A stretch of DNA of 17,078 bases. It comes from Ga0077527 sp050250695 (GTDB lineage: Bacteria; Pseudomonadota; Gammaproteobacteria; Burkholderiales; SG8-41). Under the pieces are notes generated by a model that worked only from the letters and a program-made list of their open reading frames with translations, ran no database searches and was not told where the DNA came from. Shown one piece after another: positions 1 through 6,991 of this stretch; position 1 is the first letter of the stretch; every line of letters starts with the position of its first letter. A program made the translations under genes and the position numbers. The DNA is taken from NCBI GenBank assembly GCA_050250695.1, contig JBFWOE010000059.1:1-17078 (forward strand), written 5' to 3'.

Positions 1-68
1 CAACCGGCGAGCAGGAGGATGGACAAAAGGGCCGCAGCGGTGACTGCGGCCCTGAAGCGCGCGGTCAC
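1..68 (-). CDS. N-terminal fragment of a lipoprotein, probably PA2778-family cysteine peptidase
   Basis: Only the first 22 codons lie inside the window. They read from a GTG start 3 nt after the stop of the PA2779-family gene: a short basic start, a hydrophobic stretch (AALLSILLLAG) and then a codon beginning TG at the window edge. LLAG followed by Cys would be a classic lipobox, so the product is probably a lipoprotein cut by signal peptidase II and processed by Lgt. In Pseudomonas aeruginosa the neighbour of PA2779 is PA2778, a cysteine peptidase-like protein, and the order and tight spacing here fit that pair. The catalytic part is outside the window, so the family is inferred from position and signal peptide only. 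The upstream Shine-Dalgarno is poor, which suggests translational coupling. Confidence 0.6.
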   Translation of the reverse strand, partial: MTARFRAAVTAAALLSILLLAG

Positions 69-71
69 GGC

Positions 72-449
72 TCAGCGGACGGATCGCGTAAACGGAAAGA
101 CCTTGGTCAGGCCGAGTATGTCGGTGACCAGCAGGATGATGAATACCGCGAACAGCACGCCGAGAATCCCCCCGCCGGCAGGCATCCGGTCGATGCGCCC
201 GGCCAGTTTGCCGACTTCCTCATCCGTCATCGCATCCACTCGGTCGCGCACGGAGTTCGCGTCGACGCCCAATGATTCCAGCTGTGCGCGCACGTCCTCG
301 CGCGCCATGAAATCCCGGACCCGGTCGCGTTCGGCGCCGGCGGTGATCTGGTCGGTGGTGACGATGCCTGCCGAGGCCGGCAGCGGCAGCCCCAAGCCTA
401 AGGTACACAGGATGAGCAGGCGTGCGACTGCGCGGTTGAATGTGTTCAT
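72..449 (-). CDS. PA2779-family small secreted/membrane protein
   Basis: A 125-residue protein. Residues 1-27 form a signal peptide ending at ASA before Gly28. A charged helical region follows (about 35-90, rich in Asp, Arg and Glu, including TDEEVGKLAGRIDRMPAGGG). One C-terminal transmembrane segment covers about 94-113, followed by a short basic tail. Signal peptide, acidic helical middle, Gly-rich turn and C-terminal helix are the layout I associate with PA2779-family proteins, whose function is unknown. A strong Shine-Dalgarno (AGAGGAG) stands about 6 nt before the ATG. The next gene starts 3 nt after the stop, so the two are almost certainly one operon. A palindrome and a candidate promoter lie upstream. 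The 62-residue overlapping frame on the same strand is a shadow. Confidence 0.8.
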   Translation of the reverse strand: MNTFNRAVARLLILCTLGLGLPLPASAGIVTTDQITAGAERDRVRDFMAREDVRAQLESLGVDANSVRDRVDAMTDEEVGKLAGRIDRMPAGGGILGVLFAVFIILLVTDILGLTKVFPFTRSVR

Positions 450-515
450 GTTGTTTCTCCTCTGGGGTGCAAAAATCCGTGGTCGACCATCCAGGCGGAT
501 GGCCAGGGTTTACAG

Positions 516-545
516 ATTATTGTTTTAAATCAAGCACTTGATTAA
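516..545 (-). promoter_or_regulatory. Candidate promoter of the PA2779-type operon
   Basis: On the minus strand TTAATC (540-545) and AATAAT (516-521) are separated by 18 nt in an AT-rich patch, 67 bp before the ATG. The -10 box matches consensus at 5 of 6 positions and the -35 box is weak. The palindrome at 528-543 fills most of the spacer, where a repressor would block RNA polymerase. This is a prediction by eye. Confidence 0.4.
528..543. promoter_or_regulatory. 16-bp perfect palindrome, candidate operator
   Basis: AATCAAG-CA-CTTGATT: two perfect 7-bp arms around a 2-bp centre, in the intergenic region between the PA2779-type gene and the end of ilvD. The size and symmetry fit the operator of a dimeric helix-turn-helix repressor (TetR-like, for example). 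The regulator is not in the window and the site has not been matched to a known motif. Confidence 0.45.
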
Positions 546-649
546 TGTGCCTGAGCAACCCCTGATCCTGCGGCGCAACGACGTGCGCTTGATGCCGTCG
601 TTAGGACAACGGCAGGCACGGATTGTTCACGCGAGTTTGAGCGCGGGCC

Positions 650-668
650 GCCGCTGCAGCGCAGCGGC
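650..668. other. GC-rich stem-loop at the end of ilvD
   Basis: GCCGCTG (650-656) and CAGCGGC (662-668) form a perfect 7-bp stem with a 5-nt loop, touching the ilvD stop codon. There is no T-run on the minus strand after it, so it is not a standard Rho-independent terminator. It may protect the 3' end of the mRNA or be incidental in GC-rich DNA. The rest of 544-649 shows nothing I can identify. Confidence 0.3.
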
Positions 669-2341
669 TAATCGGTAACCGCGCCCTTGCTGGCGGTGGA
701 TACCAGTCGCGCGAACTTGGCCAGCGCACCGCGCGTGTAACGCGGCTTCGGCTGTTTCCATTTCTTTTTGCGCGCGGTGAGTTCTTTTGCAGAGACGTTG
801 AGCTGGATCAGGCGCTTGTGCGCATCAATGGTGATCGAATCGCCTTCCTTCACCAATGCAATCGGTCCGCCTTCAAAGGCTTCCGGCGCGACATGGCCGA
901 CCACCATGCCCCAGGTGCCGCCGGAAAAACGCCCGTCGGTGATCAGGCCCACTGATTCACCGAGTCCCTGGCCGATCAGCGCACCGGTGGGCGCCAGCAT
1001 TTCCTGCATGCCGGGGCCGCCCTTCGGGCCTTCGTAGCGGATCACCACCACGTCACCGGCCTTGATCTTTTTCGCCATGATCGCTTTCATCGACGCGGCT
1101 TCCGAGTCAAACACACGCGCCGGCCCGGTGATCTTCGGCGACTTCAGCCCTGTGATCTTGGCGACACAGCCTTCCGGCGCGAGATTGCCCTTGAGAATCG
1201 CGAGGTGGCCGTGCCTGTACATCGGGTTGTCCCACTGCCGGATCACGTCCTGATCGGTGCGCGGTTCGTCCGGGATGTTCTTGAGCTCCTGCGCGAGGGT
1301 CTTTCCGGTGATGGTGAGACAGTCGCCGTGAAGCAGCCCCGCATTCAATAACATCTTCAGCACCTGCGGCACGCCGCCGGCGCGGTGGAAATCGACTGCG
1401 ACGTAACGGCCCGAAGGTTTGAGGTCGCACAGTACCGGCACCTTGCGCCGCACGCGCTCGAAGTCGTCGATGGTCCATTTCACCTGCGCCGCATGGGCGA
1501 TGGCGAGGTAATGCAGCACTGCATTGGTCGAGCCGCCGGTGGCCATGATCAGCGCCACCGCGTTTTCGATCGACTTGCGGGTAACGATGTCGCGTGGCTT
1601 GATGTCCTGCTTGATGGCATTGACCAGCAGCAGCGCGGAGTGCGCGGCTGAGTCGGCCTTTTCCGGATCAGGTGACGCCATCTGCGATGAACCGAGCGCG
1701 CTCATGCCCAGTGCCTCGAACGAGGACGACATGGTGTTGGCGGTGTACATGCCGCCGCAGGCGCCGACTGACGGGCAGGCGTTTTTCTCGATGCCGACGA
1801 AATCCTCGTCGCTCATCTTGCCGGCGGCGTATGAACCGACCGCCTCGAAGGCGCTGACGATGGTCAGGTCCTGGCCCTTCCACTTGCCGGGCTTGATGGT
1901 GCCGGCGTAGACGTAGATGCCGGGCACGTTCATGCGCAGCATCGCGATCATGCCGCCGGGCATGTTTTTGTCGCAGCCGCCGCACACCAGCACGCCGTCC
2001 ATGGCCTGGCCGTTGACAGCGGTCTCGATGCAGTCGGCGATGACTTCGCGCGACACCAGCGAGTACTTCATCGCCTCGGTGCCCATGCCGATGCCGTCGG
2101 TGATGGTCGGTACGCCGAACACCTGCGGCATCGCTCCCGCGGATTTCAGTTCGGCGATCGCACGATCGACCAGTGGCTGGATGCCCGCGTTGCAGGGATT
2201 CATCGTCGAATGACCGTTGGCGACCCCGACGATCGGTTTGACAAAGTCACCGTCGCCGAAGCCGACGGCGCGCAGCATCGCGCGGTTGGGCGAGCGGGCG
2301 ACGCCCGCGGTGATCAACTGGCTGCGTTTGTTGAGCGGCAT
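668..2341 (-). CDS. ilvD: Dihydroxy-acid dehydratase IlvD
   Basis: A 557-residue enzyme of valine, isoleucine and pantothenate precursor synthesis. It dehydrates 2,3-dihydroxy-isovalerate and 2,3-dihydroxy-3-methylvalerate to the 2-keto acids in the cytoplasm. The IlvD/Edd family features are clear. Cys50 (TMNPCN), Cys123 (CGGCDKNMPG) and Cys195 (CPSVGACGGMYTANTM) are in the positions of the iron-sulfur cluster ligands. Asp82 (TDGIGMG), Asp124 and Lys125 are in the Mg-binding positions. The C-terminal TDGRFSGGTWG carries the proposed catalytic Ser473. Three cluster cysteines and a length near 560 favour the [2Fe-2S] type over the longer E. coli [4Fe-4S] form. The ATG has a GGAG about 8 nt upstream. 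The gene is divergent from lgt across 101 bp and no other ilv gene is nearby. Confidence 0.97.
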   Translation of the reverse strand: MPLNKRSQLITAGVARSPNRAMLRAVGFGDGDFVKPIVGVANGHSTMNPCNAGIQPLVDRAIAELKSAGAMPQVFGVPTITDGIGMGTEAMKYSLVSREVIADCIETAVNGQAMDGVLVCGGCDKNMPGGMIAMLRMNVPGIYVYAGTIKPGKWKGQDLTIVSAFEAVGSYAAGKMSDEDFVGIEKNACPSVGACGGMYTANTMSSSFEALGMSALGSSQMASPDPEKADSAAHSALLLVNAIKQDIKPRDIVTRKSIENAVALIMATGGSTNAVLHYLAIAHAAQVKWTIDDFERVRRKVPVLCDLKPSGRYVAVDFHRAGGVPQVLKMLLNAGLLHGDCLTITGKTLAQELKNIPDEPRTDQDVIRQWDNPMYRHGHLAILKGNLAPEGCVAKITGLKSPKITGPARVFDSEAASMKAIMAKKIKAGDVVVIRYEGPKGGPGMQEMLAPTGALIGQGLGESVGLITDGRFSGGTWGMVVGHVAPEAFEGGPIALVKEGDSITIDAHKRLIQLNVSAKELTARKKKWKQPKPRYTRGALAKFARLVSTASKGAVTD

Positions 2342-2400
2342 GCTGGGTCTCCGATGGGATTGCTGCGGCCATCATCCGATGGCTGCTGTGGCGGGCCACG

Positions 2401-2406
2401 TATAAT
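2401..2406 (+). promoter_or_regulatory. -10 box of the lgt promoter
   Basis: A perfect TATAAT lies 36 bp before the lgt ATG, placing transcription start about 30 nt upstream of the gene. No good -35 hexamer stands at 16-18 bp upstream, so the promoter may be weak or activator-assisted. It lies in the 101-bp ilvD/lgt divergent gap. Confidence 0.5.
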
Positions 2407-2442
2407 GAGCGCGACATTTTATCGCATCCCCAGCAATTTCCC

Positions 2443-3237
2443 ATGTTCATACACCCGCAGTTCGATCCCGTCGCCCTGCAGATAGGGCCGCTGGCCCTGC
2501 GCTGGTACGGGTTGATGTACCTGATCGGTTTTGGCCTGTTCTGGCTGGCGGGTCGTTACCGCATCGATCACCAGCCCGGGGCGGTGTGGACACGCAACGA
2601 TCTCGAGGACGCCCTGTTCTACGGAATACTCGGCACCATCCTCGGCGGGCGCCTGGGCTATGTTTTGTTTTACAAGTTCGACGACTACCTCACCGCGCCG
2701 TGGAAAGTGTTCTACGTATGGGAGGGCGGCATGTCCTTTCACGGCGGCTTCCTGGGCGTGGTGATTGCGATGATCCTGTTCGCGCGCGGACGCCGCCAGG
2801 ACTGGCTGCGCATCACTGATTTCATTGCGCCGCTGGTGCCGCTGGGCCTTGCGGCGGGGCGCATGGGCAATTTCATCAACGCAGAATTGTGGGGCCGCCA
2901 GACGGATGTCCCGTGGGCGATGATTTTTCCGAATGTCGACCGGCTGCCGCGCCATCCATCGCAGCTCTACGAGTTTGCGCTGGAGGGACTCGCACTGTTC
3001 GTGATCCTGTGGGTATACACGCTCAAACCGCGTCCCCGGGGCGCCGCCTCGGCGCTTTTCCTGATCGGTTACGGGGTGTTCCGTTTCGGCGTCGAATACA
3101 CGCGGGAACCGGACGGTTTCCTGGGTCTGCTTGCCCTGGGGTTCACCATGGGGCAGTGGCTGTCGCTGCCAATGGTTGTCGCCGGCGCCGGCTTGCTGGC
3201 CTGGGCATGGACACGCCCGCGCCCGGGCGCTGGTTAG
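2443..3237 (+). CDS. lgt: Prolipoprotein diacylglyceryl transferase Lgt
   Basis: A 264-residue integral inner-membrane enzyme that moves diacylglycerol from phosphatidylglycerol onto the lipobox cysteine of prolipoproteins, the first step of lipoprotein maturation. About seven hydrophobic segments are visible. Diagnostic motifs are SFHGGFLG with His100 (E. coli His103 region), the family signature GRMGNFINAELWG at 139-151 with Arg140 and Asn143 (E. coli Arg143/Asn146), HPSQLYE at 171-177, and EYTREPD with Arg221 near the C-terminus (E. coli Arg239). Length is slightly below the E. coli protein (291). The Shine-Dalgarno is weak, but the ATG starts directly at the family N-terminus (FDPVALQIGPLALRWYG). 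The gene is divergent from ilvD and its last 4 bp overlap the end of the convergent SapC gene. Confidence 0.97.
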   Translation: MFIHPQFDPVALQIGPLALRWYGLMYLIGFGLFWLAGRYRIDHQPGAVWTRNDLEDALFYGILGTILGGRLGYVLFYKFDDYLTAPWKVFYVWEGGMSFHGGFLGVVIAMILFARGRRQDWLRITDFIAPLVPLGLAAGRMGNFINAELWGRQTDVPWAMIFPNVDRLPRHPSQLYEFALEGLALFVILWVYTLKPRPRGAASALFLIGYGVFRFGVEYTREPDGFLGLLALGFTMGQWLSLPMVVAGAGLLAWAWTRPRPGAG

Positions 3238-4013
3238 TTCAGCTGCCGGGGATCGACGGGCTTCGCCACCATTTCCCCGCCGCGTTTTGCGGCACGACGG
3301 TCGAGCAGTCGCTGGAAATTATTGAGCGACAGCAGGTGCACGTAGGCGCGCGCCAGCATGCCGTCGCGCGCCAGCTCCTTCAGCGTATCCGCCGGCAGTT
3401 TGTGCAGTTTTTCTTCGGAAATCCGGTGCATGCCGGTGAGGGTAATGGCCTGCTCCCCGGCCGGGGCTGCCTGTGCGGCGAAGGTTTCCAGCAACTGCAA
3501 TTCCTGGAACCGTTTGCACATCTGTTCGGTGCGCGCCAGGTCGGCCTCGAATTCGAACAGCAGCTTGCGCCGGTTTTCCCAGGCCGGAAGCGGTTCCCCT
3601 TTTTCGTCATACAGCGGCTCGCCCTTCGGTTTCAGCGCGCGCTTTTCAACGCAGGCGACGCGTTCCGCCTGTTCCTTGCCGTCGACGGTGACCCGGGTCA
3701 TGCAAAAAGGGTAACGGCGCACATAGGCGGGGATATAGACCTGCGGATCCCAGCTGTCGTCGCGCGTCACAAACAGGTTCTGCTGCGGCTCCAGGCCGAG
3801 TATGGCCATGGCGACATGGCTTAGTCCGCCATCGCCGGATATGAAGGTGATCGGGTAATCGCGCACGGCGGGGGCGAACTCGGTGAACGACAGCGGCAGC
3901 GCGGTCAGGTTGCGAAACAGTACCGGGAGTTTGCGCGATTCCGGGAGAAGTACCCGGTGCGACTTGGTCAGCGGCACGATTTCCTGATATCCGTAGGGGG
4001 GCTTGATGTCCAA
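3234..4013 (-). CDS. SapC-family protein of unknown function
   Basis: A 259-residue protein without signal peptide or membrane segment. It matches the SapC family (named after a Campylobacter S-layer-region protein; real function unknown) in features I recall: an N-terminal segment with LTALPLSFTEFAPAVRDYPI, the LGLEPQQNLFV block, PAYVRRYPF around 95-103, GEPLYDEKGEP, the FEADLARTEQMC helix, LTGMHRISEEKL and the closing LARAYVHLLSLNNFQRLLDR. The start is TTG: GGAGGA lies 7 nt before it, while the nearby ATG is in another frame and too close to that site. The 3' end overlaps lgt by 4 bp on the opposite strand. A TATAAT lies 29 bp upstream of the start, so the gene is probably monocistronic. 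No neighbouring gene hints at its role. Confidence 0.85.
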   Translation of the reverse strand: MDIKPPYGYQEIVPLTKSHRVLLPESRKLPVLFRNLTALPLSFTEFAPAVRDYPITFISGDGGLSHVAMAILGLEPQQNLFVTRDDSWDPQVYIPAYVRRYPFCMTRVTVDGKEQAERVACVEKRALKPKGEPLYDEKGEPLPAWENRRKLLFEFEADLARTEQMCKRFQELQLLETFAAQAAPAGEQAITLTGMHRISEEKLHKLPADTLKELARDGMLARAYVHLLSLNNFQRLLDRRAAKRGGEMVAKPVDPRQLN

Positions 4014-4020
4014 GGCGGCA

Positions 4021-4026
4021 TCCTCC
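4021..4026 (-). promoter_or_regulatory. Shine-Dalgarno that fixes the TTG start of the SapC gene
   Basis: The minus strand reads GGAGGA with exactly 7 nt before TTG (4013-4011). The alternative ATG at 4021-4019 overlaps this site and is out of frame with the SapC protein. The TTG start therefore follows directly from the sequence. Confidence 0.75.
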
Positions 4027-4041
4027 AGATTGGGGCGAACG

Positions 4042-4047
4042 ATTATA
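4042..4047 (-). promoter_or_regulatory. -10 box of the SapC gene promoter
   Basis: The minus strand reads TATAAT, about 29 bp before the TTG start. No convincing -35 hexamer is seen at 17 bp. The site lies in the 104-bp gap shared with the divergent tRNA-Ala promoter, and the two promoter regions nearly touch. Confidence 0.45.
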
Positions 4048-4074
4048 GCGCCGCGACGCAGTCAGGCCCCTGAT

Positions 4075-4103
4075 TTGCCGCGTGCCGGCCAAGCGGGTAA
4101 AAT
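4075..4103 (+). promoter_or_regulatory. Promoter of tRNA-Ala
   Basis: TTGCCG (4075-4080) and TAAAAT (4098-4103) have a 17-bp spacer; start of transcription would be near 4110, 8 nt before the mature tRNA. The -10 box is followed directly by a GC-rich discriminator (CCGCCGC), typical of stable-RNA promoters under stringent (ppGpp/DksA) control in proteobacteria. Confidence 0.6.
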
Positions 4104-4117
4104 CCGCCGCTCTTTTC

Positions 4118-4193
<76 letters not shown>

Positions 4194-4197
4194 TATT

Positions 4198-4224
4198 GAA
4201 AAAAACCGCCTGCGGGCGGTTTTT
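4198..4224 (+). terminator. Rho-independent terminator of tRNA-Ala
   Basis: ACCGCC (4205-4210), TGCG loop, GGCGGT (4215-4220), then TTTT, preceded by an A-run that extends the stem. It starts a few bases after the tRNA CCA end. The A-run on the left arm could also serve as a T-run for the opposite strand. Confidence 0.88.
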
Positions 4225-4541
4225 CCCGGCCACTGGGCCCCAGACCCCTTACAAATTTCCTTCAAGCCTGTCCGCCGGGGCGACTGAAGCATGACCCGGA
4301 TTGCAATGCCCTCACCGCGCTGCGCGACGGTGTCGCAGGGTTGGCGTCCGCATGCTGTTTGAGTACATGGCTGTCCGCTGCATACTTCGGTAAGCTTGCC
4401 CCGACGGCGCAAGCCGGGGCTGTCACCGAAACAACAGGCATTCACGACAGGCAAACGCCCCATCGGCAGGAATACGGTCTGCCTGCAGGCTGACATCCGT
4501 CCCCGTATCCGTCACCGACAAAGTCAAGGCAGACGAATGAC
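4225..4541 (+). promoter_or_regulatory. 317-bp gene-free leader before the acyl-CoA dehydrogenase pair, with nested inverted repeats
   Basis: No coding frame here is convincing. The stretch holds several perfectly complementary segments: an outer pair TTCGGT (4386-4391)/ACCGAA (4425-4430); inside it two mutually overlapping stems, GCTTGC (4394-4399)/GCAAGC (4409-4414) and GCCCCG (4398-4403)/CGGGGC (4415-4420), in the order of an H-type pseudoknot or a two-state switch; and GTCTGCCT (4477-4484)/AGGCAGAC (4527-4534), the latter overlapping the only candidate Shine-Dalgarno of the next gene. No known riboswitch class is recognised and no good sigma-70 promoter could be picked. Confidence 0.35.
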
Positions 4542-5687
4542 ATGAGTTCCCCGGAAGACCACAGCCACGCCGCAATGCTCGCGCAAAGCGTGGGTGATTT
4601 CGTGCAGCGCGGCGCAGATTTGCCGCGGGTAAGGGCGCTGGCGCAGGATCATGCCGAATTCGACGCGGCGCAGTGGCGGCAACTGGCTGAACTCGGCTGG
4701 CTGGGCGTGCTGGTGCCCGAGTCCTGCGGCGGACTGGGGCTGGGGCTCGCCGAAGCGGCGATTGTCGCCGAAGGTCTGGGCCGCGCGCTGACCCCCGAGC
4801 CGTATACCGCCATTGCCGTGCTCTCCGCGCGCACGCTGGAGGGTGCGCCGGCTACGCCGCTGCGCGACGAACTGCTCGGCGGCCTCGCCGGCGGTTCATG
4901 CGTTCCGGTGCTGGCATGGCAGGAGCAGGCCGACGACTTTGCCGGACTGCAGGTCGCGACCAGGGCACTGCCGTTCGAAGGCGGTTTCCGCGTCAGCGGC
5001 GAAAAACAGTTCATCATCGGCGCGTCCGCCGCGGACGGTTATCTCGTCACCGCGCTGGATGGCGATGCCTTGCAGCTGTTGTGGGTGCGGCGCGATGCTT
5101 CAGGTTGCAGCGTGGACAGCATGCCGCTTGCCGACGGGCGCAGTTACGGCCGTCTCACCCTGCGCGACGTCGTCGTGCCGCGGGAACAGGTGCTGGCATC
5201 AGGGCAGGCCACCCGCGACGCGCTGGACCGTGCGCTCGATGCCGCCGCCGCCGTGGTTTCCGCAGAACTGGTCGGCGTGATGAAACGCGCCCACGAAATG
5301 AGCCTCGATTACATGAAAACCCGGGTCCAGTTCGGCAAACCCATAGGCAGTTTCCAGGTTCTGCAGCATCGCGCGGTGGATTTGCACATCCAGCAGTCGC
5401 TGGCCGATGCCGTGCTGCATGACGTGGTGGCGCAGCTGGACGGGGAACCCGGGCCGGTCCCTCGTGCGCTGGCGGCGAGCCGCGCCAAGTCGCGTTGCGC
5501 GGATGCCGCGCTTGCGATCACCCGCGCCGCGATCCAGTTTCACGGCGCGATAGGCTTCACCGAGGATTGTGACGTCGGGCTCTACGTCAAGCGCGCGATG
5601 ACGCTGTCGGCATGGCTGGGCAACGGCCGCGCCCACCGTGCTCGTTATGCGCGCCTTGCGGCCGGCGGCAGCAGGGAGGCGGCATGA
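4542..5687 (+). CDS. Acyl-CoA dehydrogenase, PimD-like (small) subunit
   Basis: A 381-residue flavoprotein of the acyl-CoA dehydrogenase fold. The N-terminal helical domain has LGWLGVLVPESCGGLGLGLAE around 51-71. The middle beta domain is around 115-215. The C-terminal helical domain has RVQFGKPIGSFQVLQH (261-276), a FAD-binding region, and FHGAIGFTEDCDVGLYVKRA (333-352). The middle domain lacks the SEPxAGSD motif and its second half is divergent, which is usual for the less catalytic subunit of alpha2beta2 enzymes such as pimeloyl-CoA dehydrogenase PimC/PimD. The stop overlaps the start of the next gene (ATGA), so the two are translationally coupled and probably form one heteromeric enzyme. 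The substrate (dicarboxylic, side-chain or branched acyl-CoA) cannot be told from sequence. The ATG start has only a weak AAGG upstream. Confidence 0.85.
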   Translation: MSSPEDHSHAAMLAQSVGDFVQRGADLPRVRALAQDHAEFDAAQWRQLAELGWLGVLVPESCGGLGLGLAEAAIVAEGLGRALTPEPYTAIAVLSARTLEGAPATPLRDELLGGLAGGSCVPVLAWQEQADDFAGLQVATRALPFEGGFRVSGEKQFIIGASAADGYLVTALDGDALQLLWVRRDASGCSVDSMPLADGRSYGRLTLRDVVVPREQVLASGQATRDALDRALDAAAAVVSAELVGVMKRAHEMSLDYMKTRVQFGKPIGSFQVLQHRAVDLHIQQSLADAVLHDVVAQLDGEPGPVPRALAASRAKSRCADAALAITRAAIQFHGAIGFTEDCDVGLYVKRAMTLSAWLGNGRAHRARYARLAAGGSREAA

Positions 5688-6835
5688 GCGACTGGAACAC
5701 GATGAGCGACGAGGCGTTCCGGGCGGAAGTGCGCGCTTTTTTTGAAAACGAATTTCCCGCTGAATTCAAATTCCTGCCGCGGCGCATGCGCTGGCACGAG
5801 TGCCGCGACTGGTACCTGAAGCTGTCGAAAAAAGGCTGGATTGCACCGAACTGGCCGAAGGAACATGGCGGCATGGGGCTGTCGCCGTCGAAATTGCTGA
5901 TCTACATGGAAGAGTACGAGCGCGCCGGCGCCGGCCGCATGCCGGACCAGGGCCTGACCATGGTCGGGCCGACGCTGATCCGCTTCGGCAACGATGCGCA
6001 GCGCAAACGCTACCTGCCGCTGATCATCGCCGGCGACGCGATCTGGTGCCAGGGTTATTCCGAGCCCAATGCGGGTTCGGATCTTGCCAGCCTGCGCACC
6101 GAGGCGGTTCCCGAAGGCAACGACTACGTCATCAACGGCAGCAAGATCTGGACTTCGATGGCGCATGACGCGACGCACATATACGTGCTGGCGCGCACCG
6201 ACATGGCGGCGAAGAAAAAGCAGGAAGGCATCAGTTTTTTCCTCGTCGACATGAAAACACCGGGCATCACGCTGCGCACCATCCGCAACATTGCCGGGCA
6301 TGAGGAGTTCTGTCAGGTGTTCTTTGACAACGTGCGCACGCCGAAAGAAAACCTGGTCGGCGAACTGCACAAGGGCTGGACCATCGCCAAGGGTCTGCTC
6401 GGCTTCGAGCGCCTCAACATCGGCAGCCCTCGGCGCCCGCTGCAGGCGCTGGAGAAACTCGAAATGCTGGCGCAGGCGCGCGGCCTGATGGCGGACGCCG
6501 GGTTTGTCGAGCGGCTGACGCAGCTGCAGCTCGACCTGGCCGACCTGGGATCGTTGTACGGATATTTTGTCGACAAGGTCCGCCGCGGCGAGGCGCTGGG
6601 CCCGGACGTATCGATGCTGAAGGTGTGGTCGATGGATACCTACCAGCGGCTGTCCGAACTGCTGATCGAGGCGGCCGGTGAGTATGGCGCGATCGAAGGC
6701 GAAGCTGCCATCGGCGATGCGATGATCGATGCGCTGTCGCCGTTCTACAACTCCCGGCCGGGTACGATCTACGGCGGTTCGAACGAGATCCAACGCAACA
6801 TTCTCGCCAAGTACGTGCTGAACCTGCCGTCCTGA
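5684..6835 (+). CDS. Acyl-CoA dehydrogenase, PimC-like (large, catalytic) subunit
   Basis: A 383-residue acyl-CoA dehydrogenase that would oxidise acyl-CoA to 2-enoyl-CoA with FAD, passing electrons to ETF. GWIAPNWPKEHGGMGLS lies at 51-67. The family signature is at 124-135 (GYSEPNAGSDLA), followed by NGSKIWTSMA (151-160). The C-terminus has TIYGGSNEIQRNILAKYVL. The medium-chain-type catalytic Glu site is Gly here. Glu242 in LLGFERL sits where isovaleryl-CoA dehydrogenase carries its catalytic Glu254, so it is the likely base. The start chosen is the ATG overlapping the previous stop (ATGA), which begins at the normal family N-terminus; the open frame extends 24 codons further upstream inside the first gene but has no family similarity. 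Together with its partner it resembles PimC/PimD in reversed order. Confidence 0.88.
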   Translation: MSDWNTMSDEAFRAEVRAFFENEFPAEFKFLPRRMRWHECRDWYLKLSKKGWIAPNWPKEHGGMGLSPSKLLIYMEEYERAGAGRMPDQGLTMVGPTLIRFGNDAQRKRYLPLIIAGDAIWCQGYSEPNAGSDLASLRTEAVPEGNDYVINGSKIWTSMAHDATHIYVLARTDMAAKKKQEGISFFLVDMKTPGITLRTIRNIAGHEEFCQVFFDNVRTPKENLVGELHKGWTIAKGLLGFERLNIGSPRRPLQALEKLEMLAQARGLMADAGFVERLTQLQLDLADLGSLYGYFVDKVRRGEALGPDVSMLKVWSMDTYQRLSELLIEAAGEYGAIEGEAAIGDAMIDALSPFYNSRPGTIYGGSNEIQRNILAKYVLNLPS

Positions 6836-6899
6836 GCCGGTGCGCCATTGCGGTGCATGCCAGCATGGTCACCAACCAGCGGTTTTTGATGCCCGGCTC

Positions 6900-6928
6900 T
6901 TGATGAGTGTGGTGTGGCGCTGAATAAT
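6900..6928 (+). promoter_or_regulatory. Sigma-70-like promoter of the 521-residue exported protein
   Basis: TTGATG (6900-6905), a 17-bp spacer and AATAAT (6923-6928). The -35 box matches at 4 positions and the -10 box at 5. Start would be near 6935, giving a leader of about 57 nt with AGGGG before the ATG at 6992. This suggests the gene is transcribed separately from the acyl-CoA dehydrogenase pair. Confidence 0.5.
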
Positions 6929-6991
6929 GCGCGTTGCGCGGTACTCGAGTGAAACTGTGCCCGCAAACAATTTCTGACAGGGGAAACTAGA

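Noticed and set aside
2889..3824. 311-codon plus-strand frame crossing from lgt into the SapC gene
   Set aside because: It overlaps two well-supported genes in other frames or strands and resembles no protein family.
5645..6793. 382-codon minus-strand frame opposite the second acyl-CoA dehydrogenase gene
   Set aside because: Antisense shadow; the plus-strand product has full ACAD signatures.
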